NCBI GenBank assembly: GCA_017512725.1
Contig: JAFWEW010000014.1
Coordinates: 25,740-89,739, forward strand
Direction: 5' to 3'
Origin: Solobacterium sp.
GTDB taxonomy: Bacteria; Bacillota_I; Bacilli_A; Erysipelotrichales; Erysipelotrichaceae
DNA: 64,000 bases
Shown here: one piece after another, positions 8,654 through 16,438 of the stretch
How positions within the stretch are numbered: position 1 is the first letter of the stretch
Layout: the number at the start of each line of letters is the position of its first letter
The notes under the pieces: model-generated
What the model saw: the letters and a program-made list of their open reading frames with translations, nothing else
Databases searched by the model: none
Told to the model about the DNA's origin: nothing
Position numbers and translations under genes: made by a program

Positions 8654-9217
8654 ATGATTAACATGAATTCTTGTAATACAAATAGTCCAGCGATATTGAA
8701 GCTGATCCGACCGACAGATGAATATGCAGAACAGGTAATGCAATACAAAGAAGACATGCTGGCAAGCAATGACAGCTTTGACGGCTGTGCAGGTCTTGAG
8801 GATGTTGCAACATTTTCAGAGTGGATCAATTTTGAAGAGAGGCTGAAACAGAAATATGGTGAAGGATATGTTCCCTCAGAAGTGTTTCTGGCTGTTCGGA
8901 AGGAAGACAATAAGGTTGTAGGCATTATTGATTATCGGCATCCGTTAACGTCATTTCTGATGCAGTATGGCGGGAATATCGGATACAGTATTCTGCCGTC
9001 GGAACGGCGGAAAGGATATGCCGGTGAGATGCTGCGGTTATTGCTTCCAATTTGCAGGGAGTTTGGAGAAAAGCGGGTTCTGCTAACATGTGATCAAGAT
9101 AATGAGGCTTCAAGGAAGACGATTATTAATAATGGCGGAATACTGGAAAATGAAGTCATTGACGATGTGGGATTAGGTAAATGCGGTATTATTCAGAGAT
9201 ACTGGATAAATCTGTAA
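8654..9217 (+). CDS. GNAT family N-acetyltransferase
   Basis: A GNAT of 187 residues from the ATG at 8654, where AAGGA lies 8 nt upstream. An in-frame ATG at 8579 would add 25 Asp/Glu-rich residues unlike the family. The acetyl-CoA loop SERRKGYAGEML and the later CDQDNEASRKTIINNGG segment are clear and resemble the subgroup sometimes annotated as predicted acetyltransferase. The target is unknown. It is followed 24 bp later by a strongly translated nuclease-helicase gene. Nothing in the sequence ties the two together functionally. Confidence 0.82.
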   Translation: MINMNSCNTNSPAILKLIRPTDEYAEQVMQYKEDMLASNDSFDGCAGLEDVATFSEWINFEERLKQKYGEGYVPSEVFLAVRKEDNKVVGIIDYRHPLTSFLMQYGGNIGYSILPSERRKGYAGEMLRLLLPICREFGEKRVLLTCDQDNEASRKTIINNGGILENEVIDDVGLGKCGIIQRYWINL

Positions 9218-9241
9218 ATCAGGCTTTTAGGAGGAGTAGGT

Positions 9242-11125
9242 ATGTTTGCATATACCAAGACATACAACGAATTCTGCAACGATATAAATCAAGGACAAAT
9301 TGTAAATCAAATACAATCTTCTTTATGCCGAACCTTTGGGCCTTCTGAGCAAAAATCGTTCAGAGTATCATTATCATCATTGAAAAATGCTCTGAATAAT
9401 GTGAATATACCTCCCGATGTCCAGGTTGGATTGGAAGTTAATGTACCACTGACAAGCAAACGGATTGATTTTGTTATTGCAGGTGAAGATGACAGTGGCC
9501 AGAAGAACATAGTTATTGTTGAACTAAAGCAATGGGAAGAAGTAAAGCACACTGATATGAGTGATGTTGTTCTTCTTGGCAAACAGGAAAAAGTTCACCC
9601 ATCCTGGCAAGCATATTCCTATGGAACAACAATCTCTAACTTCAATGAGTATGTTGAGAATAATCCAATCAATCTCTATACATGCTGTTTTTTGCACGAC
9701 TACAAAACAGAATGTGAAGATGAAATAAAGAATAATGTATATTCTGAAGGACTTCAGAAATCACCGGCATTTATTAGTAATGAGTGGGTAAGATTTGCAG
9801 AATTCATTAGCAGTAAGATTAAGAAATCATCTGATGTGAACATTCTATATGAACTTGTTAACGGGAGAATCAAACCATCAACATTTTTGGTAGATTGCCT
9901 ATCAGATTCACTAAACGGAAATAACAAAGTTGAATTAATCGAAGATCAGAGAATCGCATTCTCTAATCTGAAAAAGGAAATCGAGAACTCGTTACGAACA
10001 AATGAAAGAAAGGTAATCATCGTTAAAGGTGGTGCAGGAACAGGGAAATCATTAATTGCCCTTCATTTGCTTGGAGAATTACATAGAAAAGGGAAAACGG
10101 CTTTCTATGTAGCGAAGAGCAGCTACATTAAAGAGTCCTATTATAAGATGCTTACCCGAAATATTCCTGATTATAAGATCCTGCGTTCATTATTCAGAGG
10201 CTCGGGAGACTTTCATAGAGAATCTTTTAATACCGATAAACAGTTTGATTGTCTTATCGTAGACGAAGCACATCGATTGACACAAAAGACAAAAGTATCA
10301 TTCATGTTTTATGGTGACAATCAGATCAGGGAAATTATACATGCGTGCAAAGTAGCAGTGTTTTTTATAGATGAAACTCAACAGATCGATATTAAAGATT
10401 TCGGTACAATTGAGAATATTAAAGAAGCCGCAAAGGCAGAAAACGCAGTTGTCATAGAAAATGAGAAATATGAATTGAAATCACAGTTCAGGTGTAATGG
10501 ATCTGACGACTATATCAATTGGGTTGAAAGCATACTGTACAACAAGCCGATAGAACCGATTGAAGAGATAATGGATTATGATATTCGACTGTTTGATGAT
10601 CTTCCGGAGATGCATGCAGAAATCATAAAAAAGAATAATCAGTCTACGAATCCAAGCCGTATGCTTAGTGGAGATGTGTTCCCGTGGATTTCCATGAAGG
10701 ACAAGTCGAAGATTGATATTAAATTGGATAACTTTGAAGCACAATGGAACAGGACAAAGTATTTTGCTGTCGACTCTAAATCTATTGATGAGGTTGGATG
10801 TATACATACTGCCCAGGGAATGGAATTTGAGTATGTTGGTCTCATAATAGGAGATGACTTAATCTATCGAAATGGAAAAGTAGAAACAGATTTCACAAAA
10901 CATCCTGCGAAATCTGGAGAATTCAGAAGACCACACCAGCAAAAAGTAAAACCAGAAGATGCACCAATCTTAGACAGGATTATACGTAATACTTATAAAG
11001 TGCTATTTACTCGTGGACAGAAGGGGATGTTCCTTTATGTAATGGACCAGGAGCTGAGAGAATATCTTCGGCGAGAAATTCAACAGTTGGTTAGTACACA
11101 AGAACAGTATAAGAAGAATAAATGA
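9242..11125 (+). CDS. PD-(D/E)XK nuclease-like plus DUF2075 helicase-like ATPase
   Basis: A 627-residue two-part protein. The N-terminal region has a PD-(D/E)XK nuclease pattern: RIDFVI with D76, then IVIVELKQ with E94 and K96. The DUF2075 part has Walker A GGAGTGKS (about 263-270), Walker B DCLIVDEAH (about 335-343), and helicase motifs HTAQGMEFEYVG and YKVLFTRGQKG near the end. DUF2075 proteins are superfamily 1-like ATPases of unsettled function, sometimes near restriction or defence genes. GGAGGAG upstream of the ATG is strong. The gene looks more AT-rich than its neighbours, with many ATA, AAT and TTA codons, which fits lateral acquisition. No partner gene is visible. Confidence 0.82.
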   Translation: MFAYTKTYNEFCNDINQGQIVNQIQSSLCRTFGPSEQKSFRVSLSSLKNALNNVNIPPDVQVGLEVNVPLTSKRIDFVIAGEDDSGQKNIVIVELKQWEEVKHTDMSDVVLLGKQEKVHPSWQAYSYGTTISNFNEYVENNPINLYTCCFLHDYKTECEDEIKNNVYSEGLQKSPAFISNEWVRFAEFISSKIKKSSDVNILYELVNGRIKPSTFLVDCLSDSLNGNNKVELIEDQRIAFSNLKKEIENSLRTNERKVIIVKGGAGTGKSLIALHLLGELHRKGKTAFYVAKSSYIKESYYKMLTRNIPDYKILRSLFRGSGDFHRESFNTDKQFDCLIVDEAHRLTQKTKVSFMFYGDNQIREIIHACKVAVFFIDETQQIDIKDFGTIENIKEAAKAENAVVIENEKYELKSQFRCNGSDDYINWVESILYNKPIEPIEEIMDYDIRLFDDLPEMHAEIIKKNNQSTNPSRMLSGDVFPWISMKDKSKIDIKLDNFEAQWNRTKYFAVDSKSIDEVGCIHTAQGMEFEYVGLIIGDDLIYRNGKVETDFTKHPAKSGEFRRPHQQKVKPEDAPILDRIIRNTYKVLFTRGQKGMFLYVMDQELREYLRREIQQLVSTQEQYKKNK

Positions 11126-11141
11126 AAAAGATACAACATTA

Positions 11142-11179
11142 AAAGCTGTAATCACTCAATCGAAAGTAATTACAGCTTT
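11142..11179 (+). terminator. intrinsic terminator after the DUF2075 gene
   Basis: AAAGCTGTAAT (11142-11152) is the exact complement of ATTACAGCTTT (11169-11179). The A-rich and T-rich flanks make it usable on either strand, so it may also end the leftward amt transcript. The remaining bases to 11288 hold only an isolated AGGAGG (11262) before a three-codon frame, and no gene. Confidence 0.75.
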
Positions 11180-11288
11180 CATTGCTCCTATAACAGGCGC
11201 TGATAATATCACATGTATGTATGATGCTTTACTGTTGCAGTAAAACATTCAATCGTACAGGAGGTTTAGAACACTACAAATGTGCTGA

Positions 11289-13040
11289 TTATTCGACATC
11301 CGCAAGTGCTGCGGAGTTTTCTTCTCCGGTACGAACCTTAACGACACGTGCAACATTGAAGACAAAGATCTTGCCATCTCCGACATGTCCGGTATAAAGC
11401 GTTCTTCTGGTTGCTTCGATAACGGCATCGACTGTAATGGTGGAAATTACCACTTCAACTTTTACCTTAGGAAGCAGAGTCGCGTCGACTACTGCACCAC
11501 GATAGCGTTCGGTCGTTCCCTTCTGCACTCCGCATCCCATGACCTGTGTCATGGTCATTCCGGTTACACCCAGTTCATTTAATGCCTGTTTCAGGGCATC
11601 GAATTTGGACAGACGGCATATAATGGAAACCTTATACATACCGGTATCAAATTCTTTCGAAGGTGCTTCTGTACGATGAACCGGAACTGCAGCGTTTTTA
11701 CGGAATTCATCTGCTGCTTCATAGCTGTCTTCGCCAAGATCCGTGTTTTCGTTTACATCCATTGTCATGTTTGTAACATCCGAGATCGCAAATCCGGAGT
11801 ATGCCGACGTAAGACCATGTTCATGTAAATCAAGGCCGCCGATCTCTACCAGAGCCGGTACCCGAAGACCAATCGTCTTATCAATCAGTTTGAATGCGAC
11901 AAACATTACGGCAAGAACATATACCAGTACTGCGACTACACCAAGTGCCTGAACACCAAGCTGATGGAAACCGCCGCCGTAGAAGAGACCTTTTCCGACC
12001 CCGTCTGCACCGGTAGAGAACAGACCGACTGCGATCGTTCCAAAGATACCGTTTGCGCCATGGACAGATACTGCACCGACAGGATCATCGATCTTTGCGG
12101 TGTTGTCGAAGAATTCAACACTCAGAACCACAAGGATTCCTGCAATAAAACCGATCACAAAGGCACCGAAGGGACTGACACAGTCACAGGGCGCTGTGAT
12201 TGCGACAAGACCTGCAAGCGCACCGTTCAGAGTCATCGATACATCCGGCTTACCATAACGGATCCAGGTGAATACCATGACTGCGAAGGTTGCTGTAGCT
12301 GCCGCAAGGTTTGTGTTGAAGAAGACGAGAGATGCGGTTTCTGCTGCTTCCGGGCCATCCATTGCGACTGTAGAAGCACCGTTGAAGCCAAACCAGCAGA
12401 ACCAGAGAATGAAGACACCAAGGGCACAGGCAGTCAGGTTATGACCGGGAATCGCACGGGCATGACCGTCTTTGTCATACTTTCCGATTCTTGGTCCAAG
12501 CATCCATGCACCTAGACATGCGATCGCACCACCTACCATATGAACACAGGTACTTCCTGCAAAGTCATGGAAACCCATCTGGTACAGCCAGCCGCCGCCC
12601 CAGATCCAGTGGCCGCTGATCGGATAAACGAAGAGAGAGATTACTGCGGAATAGATGCAGTAAGCCTTGAAGTTAGTACGTTCTGCCATTGAACCAGAAA
12701 CGATCGTTGCGGCTGTTGCGCAGAAGACTGTCTGGAAGATGGCATAGCACCAGAGCGGAATCGTTGAAGGAACTACGCTGTTGGCAGCGGTATAGGTTCC
12801 TTTGATCATCGGATCCAGATGACCGATCAGAGCTCCGGTACCCGAGAACATCAGACCGAATCCGACCAGCCAGAAACATGGAGTGCCGATGCAGAAATCC
12901 ATCATATTCTTCATCAGAATGTTGCCGGCATTCTTTGCCCGGGTAAGACCGGCCTCACAGAGTGCGAATCCAGCCTGCATGAAGTACACAAGTGCGGCTC
13001 CTACAAGAACCCAGATTACAGTTGATACGTTGATTTCCAT
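11289..13040 (-). CDS. amt: ammonium transporter fused to a C-terminal PII domain
   Basis: The N-terminal about 400 residues form an Amt/Mep/Rh channel with the signature QAGFALCEAGLTRAKNAGNI near the start and HMVGGAIACLGAW and DDPVGAVSVHG later. A linker of about 60 residues leads to a full PII (GlnB/GlnK) domain at about 466-583, with a QKGTTERYRG T-loop and a TGHVGDGKIFV B-loop. Amt conducts ammonium, and PII normally blocks the channel in response to 2-oxoglutarate, ATP and ADP. Here both are one chain. The T-loop keeps the Tyr equal to E. coli Y46, but the uridylylated Y51 is Val. The start at 13040 has AAAGGAGG 8 nt upstream, and a longer frame to 13202 is the leader. Confidence 0.93.
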   Translation of the reverse strand: MEINVSTVIWVLVGAALVYFMQAGFALCEAGLTRAKNAGNILMKNMMDFCIGTPCFWLVGFGLMFSGTGALIGHLDPMIKGTYTAANSVVPSTIPLWCYAIFQTVFCATAATIVSGSMAERTNFKAYCIYSAVISLFVYPISGHWIWGGGWLYQMGFHDFAGSTCVHMVGGAIACLGAWMLGPRIGKYDKDGHARAIPGHNLTACALGVFILWFCWFGFNGASTVAMDGPEAAETASLVFFNTNLAAATATFAVMVFTWIRYGKPDVSMTLNGALAGLVAITAPCDCVSPFGAFVIGFIAGILVVLSVEFFDNTAKIDDPVGAVSVHGANGIFGTIAVGLFSTGADGVGKGLFYGGGFHQLGVQALGVVAVLVYVLAVMFVAFKLIDKTIGLRVPALVEIGGLDLHEHGLTSAYSGFAISDVTNMTMDVNENTDLGEDSYEAADEFRKNAAVPVHRTEAPSKEFDTGMYKVSIICRLSKFDALKQALNELGVTGMTMTQVMGCGVQKGTTERYRGAVVDATLLPKVKVEVVISTITVDAVIEATRRTLYTGHVGDGKIFVFNVARVVKVRTGEENSAALADVE

Positions 13041-13123
13041 TGTTCTATCCTCCTTTGAAACAGGTGATACGTTCTGAACTGGTACGTTCTTCCTCGAACG
13101 CACAGCGGATGAAATGACCTGGT

Positions 13124-13149
13124 CAAAAAGGAAAAGGGCATCCCTTTCC
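13124..13149 (-). terminator. terminator hairpin in the amt leader (attenuator candidate)
   Basis: On the minus strand GGAAAGGG-ATG-CCCTTTTCC is followed by TTTTTG, and it lies 84 bp before the amt start and downstream of its promoter. The preceding leader can instead pair AGGGTGTTCC with GGGATGCCCT, which would exclude the terminator. A small hairpin GAAC-AAGGGT-GTTC lies just before. The arrangement looks like transcription attenuation. Confidence 0.55.
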
Positions 13150-13173
13150 GGAACACCCTTGTTCATGAAAGGA

Positions 13174-13202
13174 AGTATATGCGGGATAATTGTTTGAGTC
13201 AA
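13174..13202 (-). promoter_or_regulatory. sigma-A promoter of amt
   Basis: On the minus strand TTGACT (13202-13197) and TATACT (13179-13174) are exactly 17 bp apart, giving a start near 13167 and a leader of about 125 nt. The AT-rich tract at 13203-13265 upstream could act as an UP element. I see no coding feature between 13203 and 13430. Confidence 0.7.
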
Positions 13203-13430
13203 TAGTTTTTCACAAAATATTTCAGAAAATTATTTCAAAAACTCAAAATTGTTTTGAAAATTTTCAGAACAGACAGAGCCCTTCGTTCTTTACAGAACGG
13301 AAATAATCAAATGTCATATCCCTGTACTGTCAAAAGCAGCCAAAGGGATGATGATATCGAGAACATTAGCAGATGCAGAAAAACCCTTATAATGAGGGCA
13401 AAGTGACCGTGATGAGTACAAACAAAGATG

Positions 13431-13446
13431 TACATTCATGAATGTA
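13431..13446. promoter_or_regulatory. 16-bp perfect palindrome before the MazG-like gene
   Basis: TACATTCATGAATGTA is fully self-complementary and ends 34 bp before the next start codon. A TATAAT at 13388-13393 lies upstream, without a clear -35. The palindrome is a plausible dimeric repressor site. The whole gap 13041-13480 otherwise contains only the amt leader and AT-rich sequence. Confidence 0.45.
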
Positions 13447-13480
13447 AGGCAGATAAGGGAACGTATCTGGAGGAACTACA

Positions 13481-13807
13481 ATGGAAGATTTCAGCATTAA
13501 TGAGATGCTTGGTATGCAGAAAACACTGCAGGAAAAATACAAAGATATCTGGGAACCGATATCTCCTGAAGTCGGGAAAAACAAGCTTTTATGGATGATC
13601 GGAGAAATTGGCGAAGTCATCGACATTGTGAAAAAACACAGCGGTGAAAAAGCATGTGAGAATCCGGAACTGCGCAAACAGCTTACAGAAGAAATGGCAG
13701 ATGTACTCATGTACTACAATGACGTTCTTCTCTGCTATGGAATTACAGCAGAGGAACTGAAACAATCCTATGCAGAGAAGTTTGAGCGGAATATGAAGCG
13801 CTGGTAA
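13481..13807 (+). CDS. MazG-like nucleotide pyrophosphohydrolase
   Basis: A 108-residue all-helical protein with the MazG-like metal site: WMIGEIGEVIDIVKK (EIGE, about residues 44-47) and EEMADVLMYYND (about 70-81). Such enzymes hydrolyse non-canonical or excess nucleoside triphosphates to the monophosphate and pyrophosphate. The length fits the single-domain dimeric group. GGAGGA stands 6 nt before the ATG. It is a monocistronic unit, with a palindrome upstream and a CAGAACAA/TTGTTCTG hairpin downstream. Confidence 0.85.
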   Translation: MEDFSINEMLGMQKTLQEKYKDIWEPISPEVGKNKLLWMIGEIGEVIDIVKKHSGEKACENPELRKQLTEEMADVLMYYNDVLLCYGITAEELKQSYAEKFERNMKRW

Positions 13808-13812
13808 ATGCA

Positions 13813-13846
13813 CAGAACAAAGGAAACGGGTATTGTTCTGGTTTTG
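13813..13846 (+). terminator. possible terminator after the MazG-like gene
   Basis: CAGAACAA (13813-13820) pairs fully with TTGTTCTG (13833-13840). Only GTTTTGG follows, so it is a weak terminator. Confidence 0.45.
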
Positions 13847-13927
13847 GTGGAACGATAACTCATTACTCTGGGTTCGAGGATTGATGTCTTTTTCACAAAT
13901 CACAGAGAAAACAGTAAAGGAGTATTC

Positions 13928-14410
13928 ATGAGCAGCTTGGTATTTGGTATTGCAGAGAAAGATGACATTCCAGAATTAATTCGGCTGCGGTTTGCATACA
14001 TGACAGCGGATTATGGGTCGATCAGCGAATCAGAACGGCAGGCAATGGAGGAACAGCTGCCGGGTTATTTTGAAAGAAGGCTTGGGAAAGACCTGATTGT
14101 TTTTATTGCAAGATCCAAGGACCGGATAGTGGCAACAGCCTATCTGCTGATCATCGAAAAACCTGCAAATCCTTCTTTGCCGAATGGATTGGAAGGAGAA
14201 GTGCTCAATGTGTTTACCGAAGAAGAATACCGTGGTCAGGGAATAAGCACACGTCTTTTGGAAGAACTGATTAAGTATGCAGAAGAAAAACACCTATGCC
14301 GGATTGAACTGAAAGCGACAGAGGAAGGCTATTACCTTTATAAAAAACTTGGCTTTGAAGAGAAAAATGAGAAATATACGGATATGCGGCTCAAGCTGTC
14401 TGACAGATAG
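13928..14410 (+). CDS. GNAT family N-acetyltransferase
   Basis: A 160-residue GNAT. The acetyl-CoA pocket sequence EEEYRGQGISTRLLEELI is at about residues 97-114, and the C-terminal YLYKKLGFEEK is typical. AAAGGAG precedes the ATG by 6 nt. The substrate is unknown. It is followed within 25 bp by a DUF3795 gene and then a series of closely spaced small genes (to 16.3 kb) that could form a loose transcription unit. Confidence 0.85.
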   Translation: MSSLVFGIAEKDDIPELIRLRFAYMTADYGSISESERQAMEEQLPGYFERRLGKDLIVFIARSKDRIVATAYLLIIEKPANPSLPNGLEGEVLNVFTEEEYRGQGISTRLLEELIKYAEEKHLCRIELKATEEGYYLYKKLGFEEKNEKYTDMRLKLSDR

Positions 14411-14434
14411 AGGGTTATCTCGTAAAAACGGTAA

Positions 14435-14872
14435 ATGAATATGGAAGGAAACAATAAGGAATATATGAATGCCGGAGAAGATGCAGATCCCATTGCATTT
14501 TGCGGATTGTCCTGCAGCCATTGTTTTCTCAGGGCGAACTGCGGTTCCTGCAGAACGGTACAGAATACCTGTTCCTTTGCGGCATCCTGTCCTGGAGGAG
14601 TTTGTACAAATGTCGCATGCTGCAGAGAACGGAACCTTGATGGCTGCTATGAATGCGAAGAACTGACGGATTGTCAAAAGGGATTCTACGCAGTCGGAAA
14701 TGATGGAAATGCGATAAAGACACTGGCACTGTTTATCAGGAAACACGGCAAAAAGGAACTGCTTGCGGTTATGGATAATCTCCACAAGAGATATGACTTT
14801 CAGAAGATCCAGGAAATCATCGGCTATGACAGGGAAGAAGGCCTGAGAATTCTGGAAGAGAATCGATCGTGA
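14435..14872 (+). CDS. DUF3795 cysteine-rich protein
   Basis: This 145-residue protein shows the DUF3795 pattern: FCGLSCSHCFL near the N-terminus, then a run of Cys pairs (CGSC, CTNVACC, GCYECEELTDC) suited to zinc or iron-sulfur binding, and a helical C-terminus. No function is established for the family. The exact start is uncertain: ATG at 14435 lacks a good ribosome site, while ATG at 14465 has AAGGA close upstream. The stop overlaps a GTG that could begin the next small frame. Confidence 0.75.
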   Translation: MNMEGNNKEYMNAGEDADPIAFCGLSCSHCFLRANCGSCRTVQNTCSFAASCPGGVCTNVACCRERNLDGCYECEELTDCQKGFYAVGNDGNAIKTLALFIRKHGKKELLAVMDNLHKRYDFQKIQEIIGYDREEGLRILEENRS

Positions 14873-15081
14873 AAACGATCGGTATGTCAGAGCTCCAATA
14901 TCTTGATCTGCTCGAAAGGAGTTCTGATATCTGTCGGGATGGCTGTACGTTCATGATCGTCAACGATCTGCAAATCGAAACGACTGTAAGAGAAGATATG
15001 ATTTTTGAATTAATTAATGGGTGGAAACATGAAGGAACTTTCGAAATACAACAACACTACGGTCAGGGTCACATGCAATAA
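14869..15081 (+). CDS. possible small hypothetical protein, 70 aa
   Basis: A 70-residue frame starts at GTG 14869, overlapping the DUF3795 stop as GTGA, and ends inside the start of the next gene. The sequence (FMIVNDLQIETTVREDMIFE in the middle) looks like an alpha/beta fold, and its codons are coding-like up to about 15030. After that it overlaps the GNAT fusion in another frame. I do not recognise it. It may be a translationally coupled small protein or a remnant. Confidence 0.35.
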   Translation: MKTIGMSELQYLDLLERSSDICRDGCTFMIVNDLQIETTVREDMIFELINGWKHEGTFEIQQHYGQGHMQ

Positions 15082-15673
15082 CGGAGAGACATTTACAGGT
15101 GCCTGTGAATGGTACCCGCCGGAGTATGGTTTCAGCGAATACGGCAAAGAGGAAGAAAGCCTGCGGATCGGTGACGATGTAATATTTGAGAGCGATATCT
15201 GCGGGATTGAACTTCTGCGCATGGAAGCTTGTTTTCCTGTTCGGGACTGGCCGGAAGCGAAAGAAGAGATTGCAGTCTGGTTTCATGAACGATGGCATGT
15301 TCCCCTGGAAGCTTACAGAGAAAGCATCATCGACTGCCTTGGAAAGGAAACCGGCATACCGCAGTGGTATGTCGTGGTACGAGGAGACAAAATGATTGCC
15401 GGATGCGGGGTTATCGAAAATGACTTTCATGAGCGGAAAGATCTTGCGCCGAATGTTTGTGCAGTCTATGTGGATGAGGAGTATCGGAACCAGGGGATCG
15501 CAGGGTTTATGCTGCAGTATGTCTGTGATGATATGTCAGCACTGGGATTTGACACACTGTATCTTGTGACGGATCATATCGGTTTTTATGAACGATACGG
15601 ATGGCAGTTCTTATGCATGGTACATGAAGACGGGGGAGAACTCTCACGGATGTACGTACATTACTCAGATTGA
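15029..15673 (+). CDS. LSM-like small domain fused to a GNAT acetyltransferase
   Basis: The first about 65 residues (YNNTTVRVTCNNGETFTGAC, ending near FESDICGIELL) have the five-strand Sm/LSM-like pattern seen in small stand-alone bacterial proteins. Residues about 70-214 are a GNAT with EEYRNQGIAGFMLQYV and a late FYERYGW. The fusion suggests a target that the first domain helps bind, which is inference. An in-frame ATG at 15017 would add four residues. The site GGGTGG before 15029 favours the shorter form. It overlaps the end of the preceding small frame. Confidence 0.72.
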   Translation: MKELSKYNNTTVRVTCNNGETFTGACEWYPPEYGFSEYGKEEESLRIGDDVIFESDICGIELLRMEACFPVRDWPEAKEEIAVWFHERWHVPLEAYRESIIDCLGKETGIPQWYVVVRGDKMIAGCGVIENDFHERKDLAPNVCAVYVDEEYRNQGIAGFMLQYVCDDMSALGFDTLYLVTDHIGFYERYGWQFLCMVHEDGGELSRMYVHYSD

Positions 15674-15693
15674 ATATCTGAATTGGAGAAACA

Positions 15694-16323
15694 ATGATAA
15701 CTCTTACATACGACAGAGAAAGTGTATCCCTTGGGGATGATGCGGGAAATGGCAAATACACGATTGAATTGCCGGATACCTCCGTCCTTGGAGATCTGAT
15801 TCATGTGATTATGCACGGCGGCAATGGCAACAGCTGGCCGATTCCATATACCGGTGCAAACAGTTTCTGGGTGATCCGGTCAGATATCGGAAATCTGGCG
15901 GATATATATACTGACCAGGAAGGTGAATGGAATATCCGATACTTAACGTATTCGGAAGATACCCCGCTGAAATCACTTGGTATTTCCTGGGTATTCGTTG
16001 CACATGGGCTGGATCCGAAGGATCAAAGACCTGTATATAACGGATACGAAGCAGCTCTTATAACAGGTAAAGAGATCCGGGAATATCTTTCGGATGCATA
16101 TGACAGGGTCGGTCCCTATCATGAACCGGCCAGGGGTGAGAAACTACAAATCGAGAGATATAAGAAAATACAAGAAGACAAACAGTATCTTGTTTTTTAC
16201 AATGACAGTTTTCTGAAGATTATGGATGAAGAAACCGGAGAGAGTTTGTATTTCATTACTTATATGAAAGATCATCCAGATTTGAAGAAAAGCCGGTATA
16301 TAAATGAAAGTTTGCAAGGATGA
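15694..16323 (+). CDS. hypothetical protein, 209 aa
   Basis: I do not recognise this family. The N-terminal half looks beta-rich and soluble (ITLTYDRESVSLGDD, then ELPDTSVLGDLIH and ISWVFVAHGLD), and the C-terminus is charged and helical. No signal peptide or membrane helix is seen. GGAG lies 6 nt upstream of the ATG, and the gene follows the LSM-GNAT fusion by 20 bp, so co-transcription is likely. It may be an immunity-like or stress protein of the kind often found in such strings, but nothing specific supports that. Confidence 0.6.
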   Translation: MITLTYDRESVSLGDDAGNGKYTIELPDTSVLGDLIHVIMHGGNGNSWPIPYTGANSFWVIRSDIGNLADIYTDQEGEWNIRYLTYSEDTPLKSLGISWVFVAHGLDPKDQRPVYNGYEAALITGKEIREYLSDAYDRVGPYHEPARGEKLQIERYKKIQEDKQYLVFYNDSFLKIMDEETGESLYFITYMKDHPDLKKSRYINESLQG

Positions 16324-16324
16324 T

Positions 16325-16420
16325 ATGTTGAGTCAAAAAAAATCTACTCGCATTAAAGATTTACGGAGACAATACGAACTGTACCGGCAAAAAGGAAATC
16401 GGTTGGTTTTGTTAAAATGA
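16325..16420 (+). CDS. possible 31-aa basic peptide
   Basis: ATG at 16325 opens a 31-codon frame rich in Lys and Arg (LSQKKSTRIKDLRRQYELYR at the start), ending at TGA 16418-16420. AAGGA is 4 nt upstream. Without homologs to compare, this is only a candidate small gene, or the tail of a lost one. Confidence 0.22.
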   Translation: MLSQKKSTRIKDLRRQYELYRQKGNRLVLLK

Positions 16421-16438
16421 ATTCACGAGAGAGAGAAT

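Noticed and set aside
13041..13202. 54-residue N-terminal extension of amt
   Set aside because: It spans the mapped-looking promoter, terminator hairpin and ribosome site of amt, and is not part of the Amt family.
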